Shown here: in pieces, positions 35,701 to 50,700 of the stretch
Layout of the letters: the number at the start of each line of letters is the position of its first letter
Numbering within the stretch: position 1 is the stretch's first letter
NCBI GenBank assembly: GCA_032622095.1
Contig: CP136063.1
Span: 279,429,426 to 279,493,425, forward strand
Source of the DNA: Siphonodentalium dalli
Taxonomy: Eukaryota; Mollusca; Scaphopoda; Gadilida; Siphonodentaliidae
Length of the DNA stretch: 64,000 nt
Direction of reading: 5' to 3'
The notes under the pieces: model-generated
What the model saw: the letters and a program-made list of their open reading frames with translations, nothing else
Told to the model about the DNA's origin: nothing
The model's database searches: none
Made by a program: the position numbers and the translations under genes

Positions 35701-38700
35701 CATGGCTACTGGGTACTTCTCATAGAGAGCCGCCATACCCCCGACTTCTGTGAAACCTATAGGAGACATCAAAACTATTTTCACTTAAAATTCCCATCCT
35801 ATATAACCCAGTATATGTGCACTTCATATGCCAGAAAAGAACAACAGATTTGAAATGTGAGGATTTGTTAAGTTAAAATTGGCACCCATACTTGTGGGAT
35901 CCATGATTATTGGTATCGTATAATAGTCCTCGTGATTAATGTCGAAGAGACACCGATTTTCTTCAAGAGTTATGAAAATGAAATCGTGAGACTTTTACCT
36001 AAATACGACTAAAACTGGTTTCATTTCCTCTATATATTATGTAAGATTTATTCCTGTTGAACACTAATAACAGAGTATTTGTCTCATGTATGTGATGTAT
36101 ACATTGAGACCAGTCAATACCTCAATCTGTTGTCGAATGAGTTGCGACCGCAGCACAAGGATATATTTCACGAAAGCGGAGTTTAAGTGAAATGTGATTA
36201 TGCGCCGTCCTCAACGAATTCGTTAAAAGATTATGATACAAGTTGTGTTCTGTATTCATTCCACACATTTGTGTCGGATACGTATAATATCCATGTCTAT
36301 GATTAACATTGATACTCTAGTGCCAGTATTGTGACTTAAGTCTGATGAAAAAACAGTAATTATCTAGGCTTCACACGAAGTGGATCGTTGACGTTATGTT
36401 CGTAATCGCGCTTTGGAAACAACATCACCGAGAAGTAGTGCTGGTATACCACAGTCTCTTTAAAAAGCCGACGAACGTTTTTAAATATTTACGTCTCTGG
36501 ATATCTCATTCAAAATCAGTTACTGAATTGATGGGATTCCCTCCATTTCATTGGAGACTGGCGAAGCATGCTCGTGATTTCATTGGTTTATGGCATGACA
36601 TATCACTTCACAGATCAGAGGTCAAAGACGTGTTGACTAGTTTACCGCGCATTGTCAAACTCAACTTTTGTTGGAAAACTGAATACAGGCGATATATCCA
36701 TAACTGATTATACAATATAGGAGACATCATCTTAAGTTTTTATCAGTCAACGATATTCGTGACTGATTATTCGTTCGCATCTTGTAATTGAATATACTAT
36801 TTCTAAATAATACGATTCTCACATACATTTACTACGCAAGGAATGCACTCCATATTTGGAAATGATTTATTACGTCATGTTGGGAATGCCGCGTCGTTTT
36901 GGAAATGAAATATATGCCTAATGGACACCTCCAGAGATGTACATCCGTTAGAATTATCGTCGGCTTTTCCAAGAGACTGTGTATATACCGTTAATATACG
37001 TCGTGTATCACACCAATGTGTGTGTGAAATAAATGTATAGCACTTCGGTCTGTGCCATTATACAGTCAGTCCGCACTGTGTGTCTGTCAGTTTGTATGTT
37101 TTAATTTGGAGGTTTGGAGATAAACTAAGAAGCGTCGTACTTATAGCTGCGACGATCGCAGCACCCACCACCATCACCACTGTCTGCAGGGTGTCGGTGT
37201 ACATCACAGCTTTCAAACCACCTGCAATATATAATATATTTATTCTACATGGACATAAGCTACAGTGTACTTTCATTGACTTACGTAAAACATTTGATAC
37301 ATTGTCCAGAGATGCAATATGAATCGGTCCCCCTGGTGTTGAGTGTTTTTCTTATCGCACACTATTTACGTACTGTATGTGTTGTAATAGGATAATCAAT
37401 AGAAAATTACTTAATCCTTTCATGACGGGAGCTTCCTGGTTTTGTGCGGAAACCCTGTGCCAATGCAATGTCCTATCTAATACAAATGTTAGAAGAAAAA
37501 AATGAAAAATGTGATAAATTGTTAAAGAATGCAGGGGGGGGGGGGTCGGAAAAAATTTACAGGATACAAGGACCGGGTGGGTGGGTGCCCGAGCCCGGAA
37601 TGCAGATTTTATCTGATGTCATGCAATTTTTTTCAAAAATCATTTCTAAGACAAATTACAGCTTCAAAATGAATTGAAACAATCAGATTCATATAGTAGT
37701 GCATGCTATATCCTTATACAAGTGAGGGGGGCTCTATATTTTAATTTTTTGTCCACAAATTCTCCCTTTAACAGTTGAAACCATGGGGTGGGTCCGGTTT
37801 TGGTAGAGGAAAAAAATTGTAATGAAAAAAAATCCATTCTCATCTTTTCTAATAGTTTATCATGGCTTTTTAAACTTATTATACATGAGGATACCTGCGT
37901 GTTTTGAGTGAATATCGGAAGTATCTCATGAGTGGTCACAGTGAGATACTGGAATCATCACGAATGGCCTTTAGGCCACGAGTGATGATTCCAGTATCTC
38001 ACTGTGACCACGAATGAGGTAATTCCGGTATTCACTCAAAACACGAAGGTTTTCTTTTTATTATATGCGCTATTTACTAAATAGATCGAGGAATTAATTA
38101 AAAATCGTACTGATTTCGATTCACATCGGCAATACAATTTCTGCACAACAAACAGAGAGACCATGTGGTTCAATAAAATACGGTCGATAACTGTGCGTAA
38201 ATATCAGATAACTTTATTTCAAATATTCCAACTTACTTGCTTTTGTACTATTAGCAATGTGGCATTGCATTTTTGTCACTTATTGACCCAAAATCGTTAT
38301 TTGAACAGTGATTGGAGCATTAAAGGCTCCAGATTCAATCTCAGAGCATCTAATTTTCAAAATTTTCCTGGGAGGCCCCCTGACCCCCTCCCGTACTCTG
38401 CCCCCTCAGGCCTTCGGGAGATGCATTCGGTATCTCCTGCTGGGATACTACTCGCCTCGACATTTTGTAGGAGAGCTACTCACCACTCGCCTAGAATGAT
38501 TTTAAGGGGAGATCCTCATTGCTCACCAGTGATTTCCCACATGGAGAGGACTGGAACTGTGTTTATTTAATCAAATTGATGGTGTTTTTACTTTATACAT
38601 GCACATATTGTAACCTATTGCTAATAAGGGACACATATTTCCTGTTAAAGTGGGTATTTTACCTTTATAACCATAAATATTTGGGTTTTTAAAGGTTTTG

Positions 38701-41700
38701 TCACTGGTTTTGTTGGCATATTTTTCAGCCATGTACTTTATTTTTTGTGGGTGTACATGATCAGCGTTCTCTCAGTTCCAGTGCAGACACAATGAGAGAC
38801 CCTTACCCTGCCAACAACACAATTTTGGGGGTGGGTGTCCCAGACCTGGGTGGGACAAACTTACGGTCCCGGGTGGGTGTCCCAGACCTGGGTGGAAAAA
38901 ACTTACGCTCCCGGGGTGGTGGGTCCCAAAACTGAAAAACACAAAATTTCCACCTTGTATCCGTTATTTGTTTCCTGACCCCCCCCTCCTGAAGAATGTA
39001 AGAAGAAATGATAAAGAATGTAACAACAAAATTTAAAAAATGATAAAATTGTTAAAGAATGTAAGAGAAAATGATAAAAAATGTTATAGAATGTAAGAAG
39101 AAAAAAATAAATAAAATGATAAAAAAAAATGTTAAAGAATGCAAGAAAAAATTATTAAAAAAATTATTAGAAATTGTTAGGCCAATGCATTCTCATTATA
39201 TAAGATAATTCATTGGCACATGATCTCTAATGTTGCGTCAGCGCAGTTCCTGTTGTGTGCAACAACATCAACATATGCGTTTAAAAAGAAATCGCAATCA
39301 TACTTCTTTATTTGTCATATAGGCTTATTCACCCCAGCAACCAGACATATCTATAGCAGCGGTGGGTGTCTATAGCGGTGGAAATGTATAGAGCAATGGG
39401 AATGCGACTACTCCTGGTTGGTTACCAATTAGTCTGAAGGAAACAGAACAGCTGTGGTCACATTAACGCCATCTGAAGGGACGATAATTTGTCAACATGT
39501 ACCTCGATTATCTTTAATGAACTTGAGTGTGTACGTGAGTTTATTTAACTCCCAGTCTTAGGTACAGTACTCCTTTAAACACAACCAACAAACCGGCCAA
39601 AACCGGCCAAATAAAGCTTCAACAGCCTAAAATATCTTCGGTCTGTCTCAATAGAACCATACAAATATGGATATCATTGGAACCGGCTCCTTGACCACAT
39701 TGTGAGAGTTACAGTTATGCCCTGTGCCAATGCATTCTCTTATATATGCGAGTCGACCATAGGTCGCCTCGCATATATAAGAGAATGCATTGGCCTAAAA
39801 AAAATCTTTTTTTACCATTTTTTCTTACATTCTTTAACAATTTTATAATTTTTAATGTGTTAAGCCAATGCATTCTCTTATATATGCGAGGCGACCTATG
39901 GTCGACTCGCATATATAAGAGAATGCATTGGTACAGGGCCCTTCTGTTGGGTAAAGGGTTAACACAACCAACATGAAACGCATCAGAGTTGAGATATTAG
40001 AACAACACGAATGCGACACGTCTTTTCGACAACCTACATTATGTCTTCCTCAAAACCGGGCTGTGTTTTATAGTAAAGACGTGAATACCTGTTATGTGGA
40101 AATAATATCATTTACTTATTATGAGTACTCAACTATAATATACGGTATTGTGGACATCCCACAAGTCCCTTTGACATAATATCGATCAAGGGCCGATTAA
40201 TAGCATTGGGCTTTATATCGACCCCTCTGGGCGGCTATGTTGGATATGGTGGGTGGCCCACTGGAATGTATGGTTATGATGTATCGGTGGCCACCATACA
40301 GCACTCTTTGTTTGACCTAAATTGGTCACTGGGAAGAGAAATGGCATGGACACCATAATTGCATTCATCTGGTCGGTGGCAATTTTGAATCAGGTGGGGT
40401 GTATGGAAAATGTGTTAGGGAGGCTCCATACAACGCCCTTCATTTTAACGAATCTACATCGCTATAAATATATCGGTAGTTCATGGTGAATAAGTGATCT
40501 GATCTTAGGGCGATTCTGCCAGTTGCATATGTCCGGCTCGGATATATACCATGAACGTAAGCAATGAATCCCGACGGGGAGTATGCCTCAGCGTATATTC
40601 ACCGTTATTCGGCGTACATGACTATTTAATAAAATCAAATCGGGTGTGAATTTGTCTGTTACGAGTTAGAGCATCAGATGTTTGAATATTGACATTTATT
40701 TATTTTCTCGCTATAGGCTCGTGGCCTACCAAATACTACTGATAAATTCAGAATAGCCTCTACCATCCAGGTCTGTGAGGTTGGGCGAAAAATCAAAGCC
40801 CTTGCAACGGGGGTGCAAATGAAATTAAGCAATCTTATAATGTGTGGTCTGGTTCAAGGTGGGGGAGTACAGTTGGAAATTCCAAGAAGGTGAACACCCC
40901 CCCCCCCCCCCAATGATGGAGATAATCTATATGTCCACGTACCTGTCTATGTATGACGGTATATATACTAAGTTACACACCCATGGCGGTGTAGATATCC
41001 GCTGTTCACACACAATGTTTATGCAGGAACATATGGCCGTCATACGTCTTGACGAAGTAGACAGCCGTTATACGCACCTATGGTGGTGAAAATATACGTG
41101 CACATGACGGTGTATATGGTGGTTATACGCACCTATGACGGTGTAGATGGCCGTTATGGACAGAAGAATTACAATCGATATATACAGGTCCCATGCCATG
41201 GCTTGTTGGATAAAAATCGCACCAGCAAATAGGTCTGCCTGGAAGTAAACAAGAACTGAAAAGCATCCATGCCTATCCTTAGCAATGTAAAGATGTCTGC
41301 CAGATTTGACACCATCAAAATACAATTCGTACGTTTTCTGTAGGATGGTATAATTAGATTGGACCCCTGGCCCCAGTAATGGAAGGTCTTGGTGGCCAGA
41401 TATCGACTTTCAAACGATGAAGTTTTAACAGGTTTTGAATTATTGTCAGGCTAGCAAACATAACAATGATTGGTTCTTATAAAGAGCGTTCGTACGCCCG
41501 TTACACTAAAATTGGTAGCTAATAAAGAGTGTTCTCAATCATGAGCTTTTGTGATCGTTTTCGATGTACTAATTATGGACATTTGTGTGGCATTTCGCGA
41601 TGACTGTCATAAATGTAATGTTTATTTAAGGTATTTTTTTTTAACATTTTCTTTTGTACGGTAATCTAAAAATTGGCTTACGAAATTGAAATTCAAGTTG

Positions 41701-44700
41701 TCTTCTTTACACAACGCCGGGTACCCTAGCTAGTTTCTTATAAATTATCCGCACGTGACATGGATATATATTGTTTATTGTAACATGGGCTGTCTCCGTA
41801 CCATGTATGTTGGGTGCACTCTTAGAACAATTGTGTAGAAATCCTGCACAATATGTTTTAAATTTGAATTAAAAATGACATATGGGTCGGTGGAACTTCC
41901 TCAACATTGAATATCAGTTAATGTGTGAGTGTACCATAGTTATTAGATGGGATGTGATCTATTAGAGACACAACACTCGCACGTAAATGCTATCACAGAA
42001 CATAAAGTTTGCAGCAGTTTTTAAATTTGTTATACACTGTGTACAAAATTTAAAGCTGATGTGAGATTCTTAATATCGTAGCTTTTATGAGGTTGTGTCT
42101 CTAACGGAACATATCTCATATACTAACTATAATATACTCACATATTCACTCATATTCAATGTTGAGAAAATTCCACCGACACATGTGTCATTTCTACACA
42201 ATTTTGTTTAACCCTTTACCCAACAGAAGGGCCCTGTGCCAATGCATTCTCTTATATATGCGAGTCGACCATAGGTCGCCTCGCATATATAAGAGAATGC
42301 ATTGGCTTAACACATTAAAAATTATAAAATTGTTAAAGAATGTAAGAAAAAATGGTAAAAAGTGTTAAAAAAAGATTTTTTTTAGGCCAATGCATTCTCT
42401 TATATATGCGAGACGACCTATGGTCGACTCGCATATATAAGAGAATGCATTGGCACAGGGCATAACTGTAACTATCACAATGTGGTCAAGGAGCCGGTTC
42501 CAATGATATCCATATTTGTATGGTTCTATTGAGACAGACCGAAGATATTTTAGGCTGTTGAAGCTTTATTTGGCCGGTTTTGGCCGGTTTGTTGGGTAAA
42601 GGGTTAAGATCAAACTAAAAACAAGAATGTGTACACATCTGTTCTAAGAGTGTGGGAGAATAAACCTAAACATTGTATTCTATCAGCGTAACAGTCTTCA
42701 CTTAGTTGGTGTCTATATGCATATATTGTACATAGTACATACATGAGAGCTCTTTAAAACACTTCTTCAAATATTTCCGTTATTTCGTCAAAAACACTTC
42801 TTCAAATATCTTCGTTATTTAGTTAATAAAAATATGTTCTTATTTTAGAATCACATATCAAATTGAGAGGATATGGTGATCATGGGATCACCATATCCTC
42901 TCATTTTGATATATGATCCTGCCTCCATTGAGCCACGAGTGACTCATGAGACGAGGATCACATATTATATTATACCCTATCCTACGGAGGATCACATATT
43001 GTTTGATATCTACACCCGTGCGCATGGTCTGGCCATATATATTAAAGACACGGTTGGCCTTGGCGGTGGGTATCCTGTGAAAATATCTCCACCCGTCAAA
43101 AACCGCCACAAATAGAAAGAACAACAAAATGTAGACAGACTATGTCCGTATACAAATAAGTAAAATCGCATAAACAGTATGTTATGGTCATATGTTTGAC
43201 CATTGTTATGTAAACAAAAGCATAAAAAGTTACTTTTCTGGTGTTTGTTTATATTATGATGGTAAACATAAAGAGCGTTCTTTGTTGGTGAATACCTGAT
43301 ATGGAACTAATAAAGAGCGTTTATGCCATTTGTGTGTGATTAGCCAGTAGCATTGTGCTGTCTTCTGTAACACAACCAGGCTCTTGCTTAGGTAAAATAT
43401 AGTAGGTCATTGTGATAACATGCTGTTTACGCGATGGTCATGGTATATTTTTCTGTTTACGGTGTTTGGAACAAATATGAATATTTTCGACAATTAAGGC
43501 CGCACGTGCCTTTAAGCATACACCAACCAAGCCTGATTATAGCGTTCCTCTCATTTGCAGAATGAGGTCCCATAGGGTGAATTAGTGTTGCTTTGCTGGA
43601 CAGCGTCACCAAATTCACCCTCTGTGGACCTCATGCGGCATGGCCCCATCTGCTATGGGAGACATAGACTCAGATTGAAGTTCCCAAATGGTGAATATTG
43701 TTATGTACACCCATTGGGAACCTCGATTATGCAATGTGTCGTCTGCCAATTTGGGGATATAGAGAAACTAAAATAAAAAAGGAATATAATCTATGTGAAG
43801 AAGTTTCTTTAGAAATTTCATAATAAATAAACTTTCCAGAGAAGATGAGGCCTAAGCAGAATGAGGTCCTCCAGAGTGTGAATTTAGTTATGCAGCCCGA
43901 AAAGCTGGATAGCGTCACTAAGTTCACCCTCTGGGGACCTCATTCTGCAAATGACAGGCACGCTAAACTCAGACTTGACAATGGCACACATACACAATTA
44001 AAGCCCACCAACAAACATTTCGAAATTGTGGATATATTTACATATCACTCAATATGTCAAACTGACGATGAGCTTATCAACAGAGAGAATTAAAATTTAC
44101 ATATATTTATCGAGATCACTTACCGAAATCTTTGTGAAAACATAGAGTAACAATGAGAGGAGCGATAGGTACACCTGTAATCGTCGTCCACCAAACCTTC
44201 TCTCCAGGTACTCCGGAAGAGTGTAGATCTGAAGAGGAAGAGGGTGTGTACCGTTTCTTACCTAATGTTCAGATTGATACGATCATCTCTCGACAGAATT
44301 ATTTCCTTTTTAAAGATGCGCTGTCTGACTTAACACCATAAATTAACTACCATAAGTACATGTTCTTTACCATAAAATAACAAGAAAACCATAATCAGAA
44401 ATGGTAACGCCACCAAGATCATATTATTACACATAAATATAAATTATAACTACACCTTTTACCGCATTCGGGGTAGCACTACAGCTTTTAATGAGACCCA
44501 AAAAAACAATTATCTAGTTATAAAACGTCGCATATATAAGATAATGCATTGGACCACTGGCACAGGGTTTTCGCAAAAGGGTTAATGATGAGTTTTTAAT
44601 ACTCGCCACCTTCGCCTATATACTCATCATTGTCACCACCATCACTATCATAAATATCAGCATCATGCTGATGATCATCATCACAGCATCATCGCTGCCA

Positions 44701-47700
44701 ATATCATTGTCATCGTTAACCCTTTACCCAACAGAACGGCCCTGTGCCAATGCATTCTCTTATATATGCGAGTCGACCATAGGTCGCCTCGCATATATAA
44801 GAGAATGCATTGGCTTAACACATTAAATATTATAAAATTGTTAAAGATTTTTTTTAGGCCAATGCATTCTCTTATATATGCGAGGCGACCTATGGTCGAC
44901 TCGCATATATAAGAGAATGCATTGGCACAGGGAATAACTGTAACCATCACAATGTGGTCAATGAACCGGTTCCAATGATATCCATATTTGTATGGTGTTA
45001 TTGAGACAGACCGAAGATATTTTAGGCTGTTGAAGCTTTATTTGGGCGTTTTTGGCCGTTTTGTTGGGTAAAGGGTTAACGTACAACAAGTTTGAACCCA
45101 GACATGGGCGGAATTAAATCTGGACCGAATATCAACAGTGAACTGAGTTGAGCTAGGGCTTCAGATCCTAACATATACATGTAGTAATTTGGATCAGAAT
45201 GAGATTTTCTTTTGTGTAAACATATTTTTATTTCCAAATCCATACAAATAACATAATATACAGATGACACATATATGCAAAATAGAAGAGTTAGTGTGTG
45301 GAAACGAGGATCAGACAACAAGCCCAATGGCGTATATAAAGTCTTCTCCTCTGGCTACATGCCCCGTCCCCAATAAATGAGGGAGGGGTATATGTCAGAC
45401 GTGAAGGGTTGGAAATATTTTTAGGAGAAATGGAGATATATAACAGAATTTGAGTTAGGGATGGCAAAAGGGGATAAGATTGCGTTAGGATAGGAGGAGG
45501 CAGAGAGAGGGAGAGAGGGAGGAGAAACTAGAAGACACGAGGGGGACAGATGAAGTCATGAGATGATGACAGTGGTGGGGAGTTTCAATAATTGGGTTGT
45601 TGCGTGATAAAACGATGCTCGTCTATAGTAATCTTCATTCGTCAGGCGCCATTTGGGAGGGGGTCAATCACAATGGCTGTTAACTGGTTACATCCGTCAA
45701 AAAGTAATTAAGCAAACACATATAGCTACGAGTGTTCATAATCAAAATATGTCGTGGATTATATATAACAAGAACATATTCAGCAGCACTAACCCGAAAC
45801 ATGACAATTCAGATTTCAATGGATATTCTTTCTCAAGAGTCAGTGAACACCCCATACTATATTCCAATGTATCGTATTATAATTTACCAGAAATGCTTAC
45901 TGTAGACAATGGCTTCGTATTTTGTTTACCCTGTGCCAATGCATTCTCTTATATATGCGAGTCGACCATAGGTCGCCTCGCATATATAAGAGAATGCATT
46001 GGCCTAACAATTTTTTACAATTTTAATAATTTTTTCTTGTGTTCTTTAACAATTTTATAATTTCACCCATACAGAGCCCCAGACAAACATGAGCAGACGA
46101 CACTCTTCTATATGCTTCTATATATGTGTGGGGCTCCCTGCAGGGTAATGGGTGTTTTTTACTTTATGTCCTACAAATTGTCAGCAACATTTATTTAAAA
46201 AAAATGATAAAAAATTGTTAGGCCAATGCATTCTCTTATATATGCGAGGCGACTTACGACTGGATTTGATATGGCGGGTCTCATCTATGAACAGATTGTC
46301 CAGGCGTTGGCTACAAATCTCTATTTTGGTATGCGCCCGTAGAGATCATTGTTCGACGGACGACTTCCACCTGCTCAAACATTGGGAACTTTTTGAAGAT
46401 CTAACATGGTAACGCAGGTAATAAATTTCTCAGTCAATGCCTGTTCTTCAATAATGTCACAGCCCTAGATTGAATGATCTAAGCGACTTTTGTGAGCCGA
46501 TTGCACTATGAACATTACATTGATTATACTCGTGCAAATGTCGTGAATATAATCGACGCGGCTCACAAAAATTGCCAACATCATACAATCTCGTTATTGA
46601 ATCTTTACATATAGACTCTGAAATATATTATTAATGAACATGTATTGACTATATATACGTGTATAAGAAATATATTATATGCGTTATTTTTTCAATTTTA
46701 TACATTTCACCATCAGAACATGTCCAAACATAGCAAAGTTCCCAGGTTTAGAATGGGATGAATATGATCTCCATAACAGAAGTAGAGATTCGTGACATGA
46801 TGGCATGATCTTGCTATTGATCACATGCATCGTCATATATAGACAATTGATTTACTCACCTAACCAACTGATTTACTTGTTTAACTGTATTTATTTATCT
46901 AACTTAATTAACCGGGTTATATGATATCACAATTTTCTTCAGGTTAAACATAGTTTATTGCTAAAACCGGCCAAATAAAGCTTCAACAGCCTAAAATATC
47001 TTCGGTCTGTCTCAATAGAACCATACAAATATGGATATCATTGGAACCGGCTCCTTGACCACATTGTGATAGTTACAGTTATACCCTGTGCCAATGCATT
47101 CTCTTATATATGCGAGTCGACCATAGGTCGCCTCGCATATATAAGAGAATGCATTGGCCTAAAAAAAATCTTTTTTTAACATTTTTTTCTTACATTCTTT
47201 AACAATTTTATAATTTTTAATGTGTTAAGCATTGGCACAGGGCCGTTCTGTTGGGTAAAGGGTTGATGACAATGTGCTGTCCATTTATAGGCTTGCGCAT
47301 CTGTGATAACAAATTCTTAGACAATGGCATTTGCTTGCTTGTCTCACTTTACATCCTCTACCATTTGTTATTACATTGAAATATAAATAAATAGCAATGA
47401 AAAGTAACATGGTAAGAAAAGGAGGTTAGCCATATGTACAGAACACCTGGCACCCCCCCCCCCCCCCCCCCCCCAAGCGAACTGATTTATTCACCTGACA
47501 AACTGGTTTACTCACCTGACCGGCAATATAAACCGGGATGAACAACCACGCCATTATTATGAAGCATAATATGCCCTGAAAATATATTGAATGGGATTTA
47601 TTTAATATATAGAGAATACCTACAGGTTTTGGTTGAATACCCCGGATTATCTCATGAGTGGCTATGTTATAAATTTCCCAAAACTACTAGTTTTGTTCCG

Positions 47701-50700
47701 TTGATTTGCTCACAACTAAATGACAGCGGAAAGAGTCCCCATTGTTTTATTCTATAAAGATGAGATAAATGAATGTATATACAATATATTAAGACACCTG
47801 AGTTAACATTTTAACAATTAATTAACCAGTTTATAAACATTTAAAGGTACTCAATCCGATAAAACTCATCTCAATTACTATTTCAATGGCTTCGGAGGTC
47901 AAAAATATTTGATTCGAGTCGAGGAAGTCACCCATCAAAGCTCAGATTTGTTAGATATCGATTTTAGTAATCTATTATTTTTCATTATCGGGAATTCTTT
48001 CTGGCCCAGTACGTAGTCAAAATTGCGTTATTATTACCACTTGATTTTAGAGTTATCCATCCTTGTCTGTTTGAATAGAGTTTTGGTGTACTCATCTCGA
48101 GCAGGTTTCAAAATTGACGGCAATTATTAGTACTCATCTCGAGAATTTAACAAATTTCAAAAATCAATATCTAATAACTCTGAGCTTTGTTTGATGGGTT
48201 CCTCGACTCGAATCAAATATGTTTTACCCCCAAAGCCAAAGAAATAGTAATATAGGACCCTCTGATCGGATTGTTGTTGTTGGAATCTGTTGAGATGGGG
48301 ACCCTCTGTTCGGAATGAGTACATTTAAAGTCTTTATATTGCAATAAACTCACAACCTATCAATCGATATGTGTGTTTTTATCAATAATAAATCACTTCC
48401 GTTTTAAATTTTACACTTATTAGTGTTGGAGAAATCCTGTTGGATTTTGACGAAATTTGTGATAAATCATAACCAGTAAGTAGATTCGTTCCAATTACAC
48501 TAATATATGAGACCCGCCATATCAAATCCAGTCGTAAGTCGGGATTTTATTTACCCTGTGCCAATGCATTCTCTTATATATGAGGGTCGACCTAACATTG
48601 GCCTAACAATTGTTTATCATTTTTTTTAAATAAATGTTTCTGACAATTTGTAGGACATAAAATAAAAAACATCCATTAGCCTGCAGGGAGCCCCACACAT
48701 ATATAGAAGCATATAGAAGAGTGACGTCTGTTCATGTTTGTCTGGGGCTCTGTGTGGGTGAAATTATAAAATTGTTAAAGAACACAAGAACAAATTATTA
48801 AAATTGTAAAAAATTGTTAGGCCAATGAATTCTCTTATATATGCGAGGCGACCTATGGTCGACTCGCATATATAAGAAAGTGCATTGGCACAGGGTAAAA
48901 AAAATCCCGACTTACGACCGGGTCTAATATGGCGGGTCACATATGAGGTGAACATCGTTAGATATCTCTTTTTTTTCTTTACGTATTAAAATAGGAATTG
49001 GGGAAATAAACTTATGATCATATAATAAATACGCATAGGTCAAACGATAAGCCAACAAGACTGATTCAAAATAGTAATATTAAATAGTCAAGTTCTCGAA
49101 GTTTTCAAACCGTTTTGTACCATAATTGTATATGTCAGTGTGGGTGTGTACAACACCAATTTTGCCTATGCTATTGTGTGTATATAACACCTATATATTA
49201 CCAAATTTGTACTACGAGTGGAACCCAGGCCCCTGACATATATAATTATATATTGACATAGGGTATCTCTAACGCCAGGTCTGGTTACTTCAACCCCAAT
49301 ATTTGGTTAATTTAACCCAACATTTGGATACAACGTTGGGTTACCATAACCCAATGTTTGGTTACTCTTATTCAACTAGTTTAGTGAACAGTTCTAACAC
49401 AACGTTTATTCGGATTCGGTTGATTATTTTGAGTGAACAGACTCACGTACGATGTGACCGACATTATACTTTATGTTAGCACAATGCATAATTTACTGTA
49501 AAATTCACGCAGTATACAACTGGTTGCATTATTCTATCATTGTCACACAGTAAATTTAACATATTTCGGCGGCCATATTGATAACCATCTGCCCCCATTG
49601 ACCATTGACAACGAGTTTATCACTATGTATATCTAACATGTGTTAGATTCAATGTGGAATATGTTTTGATGCGAAATACTCCATGTTTACCGAGGTTTCG
49701 TATGTTATTTGGCAATGCGAAATTTACTTATTGTGTTGGCCATATTGGACGCCATCTTGGGTCCTGAATTTTCACATGAGCGGAACTTGGATATATTGTT
49801 CCTGGTGTTTTTCTGCGTTGAATGATACCAAACCCAGTTTGTATCCAATTTCTTCCGGGTTCAACTCTCCCACGACCACACTATATCTGATGTGTGCGTT
49901 TACATAATTGCAGATAAGATCGAGGGTGTACATATGTGTACACAGTAAATAGTAATCGTGATGTTATTACCTTCATTGTAAACGTTGTGCCCATTGTGGG
50001 ACTTGACTGGAATCCCATTATGCAGTTATATTTACCGGGCACTTGTTCTCACATTATGCAGCCAAGAGTCAAGAATTGATATGATATGCGTCGAACCATG
50101 TTTAGTGTTTAACCCTTTACCCAACAGAACGGGCCTTTTTTACCCTGTGCCAATGCATTCTCTTATATATGCGAGTCGACCATAGGTCGCCTCGCATATA
50201 TAAGAGAATGCATTGGCTTAACACATTAAAAATTATAAAATTGTTAAAGAATGTAAGAAAAAATGGTAAAAAGTGTTAAAAAAAGATTTTGTTTAGGCCA
50301 ATGCATTCTCTTATATATGCGAGGCGACCTATGGTCGACTCGCATATATAAGAGAATGCATTGGCACAGGGTATAACTGTAACTATCACAATGTGGTCAA
50401 GGAGCCGGTTCCAATGATATCCATATTTGTATGGTTCTATTGAGACAGACCGAAGATATTTTAGGCTGTTGAAGCTTTATTTGGCCGGTTTTGGCCGGTT
50501 TGTTGGGTAAAGGGTTAAACATTTTGGATTCCCAAATCTATACAAGCATGGAACAGTAATTCATAAATTGAATAGTGTGGGGGTATCGGTTTTGGAAAAC
50601 GTCAATAGTAACCAATAGCTGAGAATGATACTAGAAGAGCATTGAATAAGGAAGTTGAACTGCATTGTCTCTGTTCCAGCACAAGAGGAAATATCACCAA

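Larger units (their letters stand above)
46846..47520 (-). repeat. ~20-bp repeats carrying the exon 4 donor
   Basis: AACTGGTTTACTCACCTGAC (47501, true donor) is preceded by AACTGATTTATTCACCTGAC (47480) and, ~630 bp further in, by AATTGATTTACTCACCTAAC (46845) and a weaker fourth copy. A truncated family A element separates the two pairs. Confidence 0.7.

Noticed and set aside
36396-36707. 103-codon plus-strand open frame in SLC5 intron 7
   Set aside because: No domain, no splice context and biased composition; treated as a chance frame.
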